NCBI GenBank assembly: GCA_021186555.1
Contig: JAJKFL010000039.1
Location: forward strand, 42,196,097-42,260,096
Direction of reading: 5' to 3'
Length of the DNA: 64,000 nucleotides
From: Reticulitermes speratus
Lineage: Eukaryota > Arthropoda > Insecta > Blattodea > Rhinotermitidae
Part shown: positions 1 to 12,300 of the stretch, piece by piece
Layout: every line of letters begins with the position of its first letter
How positions within the stretch are numbered: the stretch's first letter is position 1
Notes under the pieces: generated by a model
The model's database searches: none
What the model was told of the DNA's origin: nothing
What the model saw: the letters and a program-made list of their open reading frames with translations, nothing else
Program-made: the position numbers and the translations under genes

Positions 1-239
1 ACAGTGTTCATGGATACGAGAATGGGACATTGACATGTGACTGGCATGGCCACTGAAGGGGGCAGGACATGTAGCAAGCATGCATATGATGTTACAGTCG
101 GGAAGATGCAGAGATGGTAAAAAAAACAGAGTGACGCGAAAGACGAAGTTATCACTGTCCTTAACCCTCCAAAGATCAGTGGTTACTATATGTACCACTA
201 GGTTTAACATTCAACAATTCTACGTTCTGCCCACACAGT

Positions 240-690
240 GTATTTATGTGTTTTGTGTGGATCTCAGAACAAACAGCGATTATTTCGCTGTACAGCATTA
301 ACTGACTGGTTTGTATAACTGAGACGGAGTGTGTTTACTGCGCGGTACGGACTGTATTTATGTGTTTTGTGTGGATCTCAGAACAAACAGCGATTATTTC
401 GCTGTACAGCATTAACTGACTGGTTTGTATAACTGAGACGGAGTGTGTTTACTGCGCTTTACGGACTGTATTTATGTGTTTTGTGTGGATCTCAGAACAA
501 ACAGCGATTATTTCACTGTACAACATTAACTGACTGGTTTGTATAACTGAGACGGAGTGTGTTTACTGCGCGGTACGGACTGTATTTATGTGTTTTGTGT
601 GGATCTCAGAACAAACAGCGATTATTTCACTGTACAACATTAACTGACTGGTTTGTATAACTGAGACGGAGTGTTTACTGCGCGGTACGG
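240..690 (+). repeat. 114-bp minisatellite, about 4 copies
   Basis: The unit GTATTTATGTGTTTTGTGTG... recurs at 240 and 354 and onward with a 114-bp period. It is preceded by the element flank CATTCAACAATTCTACGTTC, the same flank as at the other 114-bp loci. The short open frame here is only repeat. Confidence 0.93.
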
Positions 691-1720
691 ACTGAGTCTT
701 TATATTAAAATACAGGATAATTTTATCCTTTAAAGTGTTAATTAAGCATCATACCACTGTGGTGTATACTTCCACTCGTTCTTAACGTCGGCTGTAGTTG
801 GAAGTGACTGATCAGTTTAGACTCCGGCCGCCCTACTCGAGGGAATGAGTTCCTTTCACACATAGAATAGGAGAGTGTGTGGTCCCCAGATCAGGCCGGT
901 CTGGACGCTTTGTAGAACATAAAAATGTGTGGCGCTGTCGGCAAGCGAACCCCGATCCCTCGGTCGTACAGTGTACAATTCCACGCTCACAAGAAGCACT
1001 GCTGTCAGTCATGGAGTTGTGAAGATTCGAGTGTTCTGGGACGTGACGCCGTGTCCACTGAAAAATAATTATCGACGTTTCAGAGGAACGTAGTGCCTCC
1101 ATCTTCAACGTCATCATAAAATCTAGTAAGATTTGTTTATTTAAAAATTATACGAAACACAAGTACACCCTGTATAGTTACAACAGGGTGCACAGGCCTG
1201 TATAGCTACCATTTTTAGGTAACAGGATGCGTTTTATTCTCGTCCTCCTGTGAAAGAAAATCACGTGTCACGTTGCTGTGTACGGAGTTGTTCCGTGTTA
1301 CGTGACGCAGTGACACACGTGTGTGCAGCTGGTCACGTAACACGTTGCCACGGCCCTGTCCGTCTGTAGCTTCGGTTTTCTTGTCATTATGGCTGTGACG
1401 TTATCGCCACAGGCGATCAGCCTTAACTGATTATCACAGCGGTGCTGTCAGTTGACTGCAGTGGACCGTGGGCTGCGTCCGAGCTGACGGTAATCACAGA
1501 AAACTAATTGCGCCTGGCAACACCAAGGCCTTATGGGAAACTGGGGGGGGGGGGGGGGTTGCTGCCTGTGCCTGCACAAAACCAGGAAGTTACACAGTGA
1601 CATATTTACAGTGACAGCTCAGGCAGAATGTGTCATACCGTCACTGTCTGACAGCATAAGCATTGAAAAATACGGAACTGTATCTCTGCATCTTACTTTA
1701 CATAAACGTCATATTTGGCC
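690..1720. other. No gene seen
   Basis: The stretch holds a decayed hammerhead-like half at 1073-1108 (minus) and a short GC-rich stretch with dyads around CACGTGTGTG and GTCACGTAACACG (1260-1350). A 14-G run at about 1544-1557 follows it. I recognise nothing else. Confidence 0.6.
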
Positions 1721-2062
1721 GATATACATAAGTATAATTGGGCCTGTTGTTTTGTATGGGTGTGAAACTTGGTCTGTCACACTGAGGGAGGAACATAGGC
1801 TGAGGGTGTTCGAGAATAGGGTGCTGAGGGGGATATTTGGGCCTAAGAGGGACGGGGTAATAGGGGAGTGGAGAAGACTACATAACGAGGAACTTAATGA
1901 TCTGTACTCATCACCAAATATTATTCGGGTGATCGAATCAAGAAGAATGAGGTGGACGGGGCATGTAGCACGTATGGGTGAGGGGAGAGGTGCATACAGG
2001 ATTTTGGTGGTGAGACCTGAGGAAAGGAGACAACTCGGAAAACCTAAGTGTAGATGGGAGTA
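1720..2062 (+). mobile_element. RTE-like LINE 3' fragment
   Basis: This fragment encodes the C-terminal part of an RTE/BovB-type [43 protein letters not shown] and a degraded GKPKCRWE ending in a stop. Such segments are typical 3' ends of insect endonuclease-reverse transcriptases. It is truncated before the usual DNIKMDLQ end and has no tail. Confidence 0.8.
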
Positions 2063-2647
2063 AATCCAGGCCTTATTGGCGCCCGTTTGTTTTACGCCTT
2101 TTTGCTAAAATGTCCCTTACCAATTTACACCAATTTACACCAATTTACACCACTTCTTAACCGATATTGAACAGTAATGCAAATCACAGTGCAGTTTCCG
2201 AAGACAGACGTCATGAAAAATCGTCGCGTGTTGTCGCCGTCTCACAGCACCGCCGGGACGCTGACAGTGCAACATTACAAGGACGTGTAAATGCAAACTC
2301 TCGTTTGGTGCACAATCAGTGTCAAAACTAATAACACAAGTGACGTCATCACTGAAGAGAAAACATACGCGTATAGACACATTCTGACTGCAGAGGTCAG
2401 GCTGTGATTGCCTAAGTATCTGTCACCATACTGCAAATGAATTGCCCACACAGGCTTTCCTCTACAGGCGTTCTTTTCGAAGCAAATTAAGAACGGCTAG
2501 TGTTGAGCCCACCTCGGCTTACCTGTGACCTTGTAAAAGCAACTAACTATCTGCCGGCCATTTTGTGTAGCAGGGAGCAGCTCGTGGCTGGATTTATGGA
2601 ACTTGTGCCTACCTTGAGCCACGCAAGTTCATCCCACACCCTCGTAT

Positions 2648-2943
2648 ACCATCTATTTTTAGACTATCTTCACATCAACGTATACATCTATTTTTAGACT
2701 ATCTTCACATCAACGTATACCATCTATTTTTAGTACTATTCTTCTATACATCTTCACATACGTATACCATCTATTTTTAGACTATCTTCACATCAACGTA
2801 TACCATATATTTTAAGACTATCTTCACATCAACGTATACCATCTATTTTAAGACTATCTTCACATCAACGTATACCATCTATTTTTAGACTATCTTCACA
2901 TCAACGTATACCATCTATTTTTAGACTATCTTCACATCAACGC
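2648..2943. repeat. 36-bp minisatellite, about 8 copies
   Basis: The unit CATCTATTTTTAGACTATCT plus TCACATCAACGTATAC repeats with small indels. It starts from a region with no recognised gene and ends about 250 bp upstream of gene A exon 2. Confidence 0.9.
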
Positions 2944-2979
2944 CTACGTCTTCGAAGCGGTGCTTTTCGTTCTGGTTTC

Positions 2980-3160
2980 CACATTAAAATCCTGCACATA
3001 CTTCTCTTATCTCGTGTACGTGCTACATGATCAGCCCATCTAAACTCCTTGATTTAATCACCCTAACAATATCCGGTGAACAGTAAAAATCATGAAGCTC
3101 CTCAATATGTAGTTGTCTCCAGTCCCCTGTCACTTCTTCCACTAACAATATGCCACACAG
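2980..3160 (-). mobile_element. Degraded RTE-like LINE 3' fragment
   Basis: On the minus strand this matches, with many changes, the RTE-like segment around '[16 protein letters not shown]' (complement of GTGCTACATGATCAGCCCA and CATGAAGCTCCTCAATATG). It lies directly upstream of gene A exon 2 and is old. Confidence 0.5.
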
Positions 3161-3198
3161 AACAACTCAAAGCGGTAACCGCTCTGCTAACCTTGCAG

Positions 3199-3346
3199 GA
3201 ATCCCGCAGCTCAAGATGTCTTCACTGGACCCCATGTTCATCCCCAAGGTCAGTCTCGTCCAGGTCTCAGGCCCCGTCTCCATCGACTTAACGTTCACAA
3301 ACCTCCACATAACTGGCATAGCTAACATCGATATCAGACAAGTCAC
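3199..3346 (+). CDS. Gene A exon 2 (takeout/JHBP)
   Basis: The exon follows CCTTGCAG and ends before GTGAGTATT. It is 148 nt long, exactly the length of gene B's 49967-50114 exon. It encodes [12 protein letters not shown]... to ...[12 protein letters not shown], the family's IPxLxxxxLDP opening and the G(I/L)xNxxI strand. It enters in phase 1 and leaves in phase 2 (AC|). Its last 38 nt and the donor are the seed of the 30-copy 65-bp array that follows. Confidence 0.9.
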
Positions 3347-6300
3347 GTGAGTATTCTCTGCAGCGCCGTCTACATAACTGGCATAGCTAACATCGATATC
3401 AAGCGCGTCACGTGAGTATTCTCTGCAGCGCCGTCTACATAACTGGCATAGCTAACATCGATATCAAGTGAGTCACGTGAGTATTCTCTGCAGCGCCGTC
3501 TACATAACTGGCATAGCTAACATCGATATCAGACAAGTCACGTGAGTATTCTCTGCAGCGCCGTCTACATAACTGGCATAGCTAACATCGATATCAAGCG
3601 CGTCACGTGAGTATTCTCTGCAGCGCCGTCTACATAACTGGCATAGCTAACATCGATATCAGACAAGTCACGTGAGTATTCTCTGCAGCGCCGTCTACAT
3701 AACTGGCATAGCTAACATCGATATCAGACAAGTCACGTGAGTATTCTCTGCAGCGCCGTCTACATAACTGGCATAGCTAACATCGATATCAGACAAGTCA
3801 CGTGAGTATTCTCTGCAGCGCCGTCTACATAACTGGCATAGCTAACATCGATATCAAGTGAGTCACGTGAGTATTCTCTGCAGCGCCGTCTACATAACTG
3901 GCATAGCTAACATCGATATCAAGCGCGTCACGTGAGTATTCTCTGCAGCGCCGTCTACACAACTGGCATAGCTAACATCGATATCAAGCGCGTCACGTGA
4001 GTATTCTCTGCAGCGCCGTCTACATAACTGGCATAGCTAACATCGATATCAAGCGCGTCACGTGAGTATTCTCTGCAGCGCCGTCTACATAACTGGCATA
4101 GCTAACATCGATATCAAGCGAGTCACGTGAGTATTCTCTGCAGCGCCGTCTACATAATTGGCATAGCTAACATCGATATCAGACAAGTGACGTGAGTATT
4201 CTCTGCAGCGCCGTCTACATAACTGGCATAGCTAACATCGATATCAAGCGAGTCACGTTAGTATTCTCTGCAGCGCCGTCTACATAACTGGCATAGCTAA
4301 TATCGATATCAAGCGAGTCACGTGAGTATTCTCTGCAGCGTCGTCTACATAACTGGCATTGCTAACTTCGACATCGAGCAAGTCACGTGAGTATTCTCTG
4401 CAGCGCCGTCTACATAACTGGCATAGCTAACATCGATATCAAGCGCGTCACGTGAGTATTATCTGCAGCTACGTCTACATAACTGGCATAGCTAACATCG
4501 ATATCAAGCGCGTCACGTGAGTATTCTCTGCAGCGCCGTCTACATAACTGGCATAGCTAACATCGATATCAAGCGAGTCACGTGAGTATTCTCTGCAGCG
4601 CCGTCTACATAACTGGCATAGCTAAAATCGATATCAAGCGAGTCACGTGAGTATTCTCTGCAGCGCCGTCTACATAACTGGCATAGCTAACATCGATATC
4701 AAGCGAGTCACGTGAGTATTCTCTGCAGCGCCGTCTACATAACTGGCATAGCTAACATCGATATCAAGCGAGTCACGTGAGTATTCTCTGCAGCGCCGTC
4801 TACATAACTGGCATAGCTAACATCGATATCAAGCGAGTCAAGTGAGTATTCTCTGCAGCGCCGTCTACATAACTGGCATAGCTAACATCGATATCAAGCG
4901 AGTCACGTGAGTATTCTCTGCAGCGCCGTCTACATAACTGGCATAGCTAACATCGATATCAAGCGAGTCACGTGAGTATTCTCTGCAGCGCCGTCTACAC
5001 AACTGGCATAGCTAACATCGATATCAAGCGCGTCACGTGAGTATTCTCTGCAGCGCCGTCTACATGACTGGTATAGCTAACATCGATATCAAGCGCGTCA
5101 CGTGAGTATTCTCTGCAGCGCCATCTACATAACTGGCATAGCTAACATCGATATCAAGCGAGTCACGTGAGTATTCTCTGCAGCGTCGTCTACATAACTG
5201 GCATAGCTAACTTCGAAATCAAGCAAGTCACGTGAGTATTCTCTGCAGCGCCGCAGGTTGGCAACACTGCTTATGGAAAGCAGAGTCCTCAAAAGGACGC
5301 CAAGTTCTGCCATCGGCGTGTTTTGGTAGAGATGGTTCTCGGACACATTTAGCGACGGTGGCTCTGTGATAGGGCGCACCGGGACGCCACAGGGAAGGTT
5401 ACAGGTGACTAGAAACGTTAAACGGATGGTGTAAGTGAAATAATGCGGGTGTGAAACTTGGTCTGTCACGTTGAGGGAGGAACATAGGCTGAGGGTGTTC
5501 GAGAATAGTGTGCTGAGGGGGATATTTGGGGCTAAGAGGGACGGGGTAACGGGGGAGTGGAGAAGACTACATAACGAGGAACTTAATGATCTGTACTGAT
5601 CTGAATAGTGTGCTGAGGGGGATATTTGGTTCTAAGAGGGACGGGGTAACAGGGGAGTGGAGAAGACTACATAACGAGGAACTTAATGATCTGTACTGAT
5701 CTGAATAGTGTGCTGAGGGGGATATTTGGGCCTAAGTGGGACGGGGTAACGGGGGAGTGGAGAAGACTACATAACGAAGAACTTAATGATCTGTACTGAT
5801 CTGAATAGTGTGCTGAGGGGGATATTTGGGTCTAAGAGGGACGGGGTAACAGGGGAGTGGAGAAGACTACATAACGAAGAACTTAATGATCTGTACTGAT
5901 CTGAATAGTGTGCTGAGGGGGATATTTGGGTCTAAGAGGGACGGGGTAACAGGGGAGTGGAGAAGACTACATAACGAAGAACTTAATGATCTGTACTGAT
6001 CTGAATAGTGTGCTGAGGGGGATATTTGGGTCTAAGAGGGACGGGGTAACAGGGGAGTGGAGAAGACTACATAACGAAGAACTTAATGATCTGTACTGAT
6101 CTGAATAGTGTGCTGAGGGGGATATTTGGGTCTAAGAGGGACGGGGTAACAGGGGAGTGGAGAAGACTACATAACGAAGAACTTAATGATCTGTACTGAT
6201 CTGAATAGTGTGCTGAGGGGGATATTTGGGTCTGAGAGGGACGGGGTAACAGGGGAGTGGAGAAGACTACATAACGAGGAACTTAATGATCTGTACTGAT

Positions 6301-9300
6301 CTGAATAGTGTGATGAGGGGGATATTTGGGGCTAAGAGGGACGGGGTAACAGGGGAGTGGAGAAGACTACATAACGAGGAACTTAATGATCTGTACTGAT
6401 CTGAATAGTGTGCTGAGGGGGATATTTGGGGCTAAGAGGAACGGGGTAACAGGGGAGTGGAGAAGACTACATAACGAGGAACTTATAATCTGTACTGGTC
6501 TGAATAGTGTGCTGAGGGGGATATTTGGGGCTAAGAGGGACGGGGTAACAGGGGAGTGGAGAAGACTACATAACGAGGAACTTAAAGATCTGTACTGATC
6601 TGAATAGGGTGCTGAGGGGGATATTTGGGGCTAAGAGGGACGGGGTAACGGGGGAGTGGAGAAGACTACATAACGAGGAACTTAATGATCTGTACTGATC
6701 TGAATAGTGTGCTGAGGGGGATATTTGGGTCTAAGAGGGACGGGGTAACAGGGGAGTGGAGAAGACTACATAACGAGGAACTTAATGATCTGTACTGATC
6801 TGAATAGTGTGCTGAGGGGGATATTTGGTTCTGAGAGGGACGGGGTAACAGGGGAGTGGAGAAGACTACATAACGAGGAACTTAATGATCTGTACTGATC
6901 TGAATAGTGTGCTGAGGGGGGTATTTGGGTCTAAGAGGGACGAGGTAACAGGGGAGTGGAGAAGACTACATAACGAGGAACTTAATGATCTGTACTGATC
7001 TGAATAGTGTGCTGAGGGGGATATTTGGGTCTAAGAGGGACGGGGTAACGGGGGAGTGGAGAAGACTACATAACGAGGAACTTAATGATCTGTACTGATC
7101 TGAATAGTGTGCTGAGGGGGATATTTGGGTCTAAGAGGGACGGGGTAACGGGGGAGTGGAGAAGACTACATAACGAGGAACTTAATGATCTGTACTCATC
7201 ACCAAATATTATTCGTGTGATCAAACGAAGAAGAATGAGGTGGGCGGGGCATGTAGCACATATGGGTGAGGGGAGAGGTGCATACAGGATGTTGGTGGGG
7301 AGACCTGAGGGAAGGAGACCACTTGGAAGACCCAGACGTAGATGAGAGGATAATATTAAAATGGATCTTCAAGAAGTGGGATGGGGGGCATGGACTGGAT
7401 TGATATGGCTCAGGATAGAGACAGGTGGCGGGCTGTTGTGAATGCGGTAATGAACCTTCAGGTTCCATAAAACACGGGGAATTTATTGACTAGCTGAGAA
7501 ACTGTTAGCTTCTCAAGAAGGACTGTGCTACATGCAGTTAGTTTGCATGGCGGAAGAATGTTGATAAGCCTGTCGAGTGTAACGTGTATTGAGATAAATT
7601 CTAAAGGTTTCTGATGACGGTATGAAACATTGAGAAATCAATTGGTTTCTGGACTTTGTCCATCGTCTGGAAATATAATATAGCTAGATAACACGACGTT
7701 TCGGAAACTGGATCTGCTTCCGTCCTCAGGTGAAGAGGGAGGGAGTCACCTACTGTGTTGTGTCCCTTAGATAGAACTAACCTAGTTATTTCATATTTCC
7801 GGACGATGGACAAATTTCAGAAACCAATTAGTTCTAAATGTATTGAGATGAATGAAGAGATGAATTAGCCCATCAAGGAGAAGTGTAGATAAATACAGTG
7901 CCTCCAAAATATTTGTAAAATTGCGATATAATCAATTGCAACGTAATATAGCACCTGCATTATCGACTATGCCCACAGTGCCGACCTAGACAACTACCGA
8001 CTGGACCTACAGGTGGCGTTGCCGTACCTATACATTGCCGCGGACTACACAATAAATGGCAGGATACTGGTGCTGCCAATTTCAGGCAGCGGCGACAGTT
8101 CGAATAATTACAGTATGTATAAAGCAGTGTTTTAGTACTCAGCTGCTTATGATAATGGTACAGAACATAGGATTAACTTGGAGAAGGGGAAGGGGGGGTT
8201 CAAGGGGGTCAAATGCCCCCAAATATTTTTTTTACCTAAGAATAGTTTTTTGGGGGGGGGCTACTGAATTGAAGAGGTGCAAATAAAAATATTGAAATAT
8301 TTTGAAAACGATTATTTGGGTGGTGTAAAGACAAAAATAAATGAAACCCCTGCGTTTTGTGGGACGCAGAATTACAGGCATCTGAGTTCCAAATACCCAT
8401 GGTCGATTTTGCCCCCTTTGTTATTAGCCTAGTTACGCCTATTGTATAGAAAACATTGGATTTTCGTGAAATTCTGTATAGGAGTTTTTTACAAAAATTT
8501 GTGGAACAGGCGTTAACAGCGCAGTGACAGTCATACTGTACCGCAGGACGTAAATAAGTACACACAGGATATATCTACATAGATCCTTTAAGCATTTTAA
8601 GTTTCGTGAAAATCGGCCCATGAAACGCTATACCTCACTTAATGGCGAAAATAGAATTACACTTAAGCGGTACCTACAACGGTATAACATTTTTGGAAGT
8701 AAAAAACGCCTTAGTGAAGTCTGGTCACTACATCAGAAACAAACCATACGCAGTCCTCACAATTTACTACATTCAGTAATGGTACAGACCCAATTGTGGT
8801 GAGCATGGTAACCAGTAGGGGCCAAAGTAAGTGCGGGGCCGAATTTTAGCCTTATGAACTACAAGAAAGAGATTCAAAATATAACGACACAAAACACTCT
8901 GGTACTGAGAAATGTATCCTGACTTACATGTATGATATATATGTGACACGTGTAGCAGATGGAACACATCAGACTTCACACTGGCATTTAAACATTTATC
9001 CCACTGCGCCATCAAGGCTTGTATCCCGGTGTAGAATAAGTGTCAAGTGACTGTAGTCAGGAGGTAACAGCTTGCTTCACGTCGACGTCTGTTAAAAATT
9101 AAGGTGTCCAAAGGGACGTTAATCGTGGTCTGGGATAGCTCAGTCGGTATAGCGTCTCGCTACGGGTTTGACGGTCCGAGGATCGAATCCCGGTGGGGCG
9201 AGATTTTCCGCACCTGTCCAGACCGGCCCTGGGGCCCACCAAGCCTCCTGTACAATGGGTACCGGGTCTTTCCCGGGGGTAAAGAGGCCGGGGCGTGGAG

Positions 9301-12300
9301 TTGACCACCCACCCGCATCTAGCGCCTAGATTAAAGAAAGAGTAGAGCTATACCTCTACTCCTCCTCTGGGCCTTCATGGCCTGTTCTAGGGAGGCCTTT
9401 AACTTTACCTTTACTGAAAGGGATGTAAATCACTGTGCCCCATTCTGCCAACCGGACTTGTGGCTGGTTACTGTCCATCTTCCCTACAGTCCTGATCTCG
9501 CGCCCACTGACTTATATCTCCTCGGACCCCTTACGAAACAATCAACTTGCGTCAGATGTCAAAGTGAAGCAAGCTGTCACCTCCTAACTACAGTCACTTG
9601 ACGCCTATTTCTTCTACATCAGGACGGCCACAGGCCTTGCTGCCATTGTAGGACAGATGCTTAAATGTCAACGTTGACTACGTGGAGGTCTGGTGTGTGT
9701 CATCTGCTACATGTGTCCCATCTGCTACACGTGTGCCATGTACACGTGTGCCATTTACACGTGTGACATTTACACGTGTGCCATTTACAAGTGTGCCATG
9801 TACACGTGTGCCATCTGATACACGTGTGTCATCTGCTACACGTGTGCAATCTGCTAGACGTGTGTCATCTGCTACACGTGTGCCATTGTACACATGTGCC
9901 ATGCTACACGTGTGCCATGCTGTTTTACACGTGTGCCATGTACACGTCGCAGTCAGAAAATCGTTCGCAGCGTCAGAGTGTTTTTAACTTAATTTTTTTG
10001 AAACTGCTTTGCAGTTTGCGATTGACGGAACGTAGCCATGCGCCAACTGTGCGCAATGCGGTCAGGACTGCAGCTTTCCAGTCCTGTTTTATAAGTGTTT
10101 GTCAGTTGATTTGGCGGTAATCATAATTTTGAATTCAAAGCTGACGTCACTGGTACCGGCTCGCTGATTGGCAACAAAGAGTCACGTGATGGGAAGGAAT
10201 ACATGAAACTGGACCAGTTCAAATTTAGCATCGAAGTTGCACACGCCGATATCCGTTTCAACAAACTGTTCAACGGCAACAAGGAACTCGGTGAGTAGCA
10301 AGTAGAGTTACTGTGTGCTGCGCTGCTGTCGCGCGGTGGCTGACAGAACTAACGTGCAAACAACTGAAATGGCGTGCTTTGAGGTACTATTCAAACACTC
10401 GACTTAAACGCACAAAAGACTGAATCCATTCTACTTTCAAAACGTCGTCCATGTCTCCCGGACCCAGTAAAACTTGATAATGTGCGCTGGGCCTCAGACG
10501 TAACATATTTAGGTCCCTTTCTAGACCCAAAACTGTTCTACAAAAAGCACCTACGTACCGTTACCAACACAGCCATAGGTACTCTTTGTATCATCTTCCC
10601 TGTCCTTATTCGAGACTCCACACTGTCACAAACCTCCAAATTAACACTATATAATTACTAACACGATCCCTTCTTACACACGACGCCGCTGTCTGCAATA
10701 ACACATGTCATACAAATTACCTCAAACTCCAAGTCGTCCAAACCAACAGCTTGCGCATTACCGGAGACTATCCCACAGGAACTCCCATCTCTCATTTGCA
10801 CGAGTCCCTTAATATTGAATCTCTTCGAGACTTCATTCACCATCTGACTGCCAAATTGTTTACTAAATGCTCATCTCATCTTAACCCTCTGGTCAAACAA
10901 ATATGTAATTATACACTAGCAGACCTAAACTACAAAATCTACAAACATAAACGACCAAATATACGAGGTGTGGTAGAAAAGTAATGAGACTGGCAACGCT
11001 GTGCACGAACCGACAACGCTGCTGCCTCCCCCTTCACAAGGCAGTTAGGTTAACCCCTGCCGTAGACTCAGTACAAGTTTGAACTTGCTACAGTTGTTAC
11101 GCGATTGTTGAGAGCGTCTGAAGTGAAGTTGTGTTTGTGAGGTGCTTTACGAAAATGGACCGGCAAAAGTGTGAGCAACGTTGTGCCATCAAATTTTGTG
11201 TAAAGCTTGGCGAATCCGCTACTGTGGCTTATGAAAAGTTACAAAGGGCTTATGGAGAACATTCCCTATCCAGGGCTCAAGTGTTCAGATGGCACAAGTC
11301 CTTTTTATAAGGCCGAGAACAATTGGAAGACGAACCTCGTGCTGGAAGACCTTCAACCTTAAAAACGGACGACAATGTGGAAAGAGTGAGGTCTCGTGTG
11401 AGGTCAGATCGTCGATTGACGTTGAGAATGTTCAGTAGTGAGCTAAATTTGAACCGGTTTACCGTCCATCAAATTTTAACACGGGATTTGGGCATGAGAA
11501 AAGTGTGCGCCAAGATGGTTCCAAAGAAGCTCACGACTGAGCAGAAGGCCAATCGGAGGGATGTGTGTCTTGATCTTCTGGACCGCCTTGAGAGGGAGCC
11601 AGAATTCTTCAGTCGCGTTATCACAGGTGATGAATCATGGATTTTGGAGTATGACCCCGAGACAAAACGCCAAAGTTGGGAGTGGCGCACTGCAAACTCT
11701 CCCCGTCCCAAGAAAGCGAGAATGAGCAAATCCAAAATCAAATCGATGCTCATTTGTTTTTTTGACAGTCAGGGATCGTCTACAAGGAATTTGTGCCACC
11801 AGGACAAACTGTCAATCAAATTTTTATCGGGAAGTCCTTGAAAGACTCAGGAAAAGGGTGGCACGTGTGCGACCAGGCATTGCACGCACTTGGATGCTGC
11901 ACCACGACAACGCCCCATGTCACACGGCAGTTTCCATCAATGAATTTTTGGCAGAAAAAAGCATTCCTGTGGTTCCTCAGCCCCCCTATTCTCCGGATCT
12001 TAGTCCCTGTGACTTCTTTTTATTCCCTCCGGCTCAAAAACCACTTGAAAGGGCGCCATTTTGGTACTTTGGATAATATCCAGAAGAGCGTAACTGACGA
12101 GCTGAAAGGTATTCCAGCAGAAGCCTTCCAGCACTGCTACGAACAATGGAAACAACGCCTCCGTCGCTGTGTAGCTGCCCAAGGGAACTATTTTGAAGGG
12201 GATAACCTTGCTTTGTAAAAACAATAAAATTCATGGTTAAAAGAAAATCAGTCTCATTACTTTTCTACCACACCTCGTATACTACTGTAAACCAGCTCAC

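Noticed and set aside
1544-1557. Run of G as a G-quadruplex or promoter signal
   Set aside because: A single homopolymer without neighbouring G tracts or a gene; its length is also unreliable in assemblies.
5254-5469. Gene A exon 3 candidate just after the 65-bp array
   Set aside because: A GCAG precedes a short open stretch, but it contains stops and no family motif; the real exon 3 is 7979-8112, with correct length, phase and motifs.
9131-9205. tRNA gene (A and B boxes)
   Set aside because: It is the head of a SINE: a family body and TTTACC tail follow and the same structure occurs at 38.5, 42.7 and 63.5 kb.
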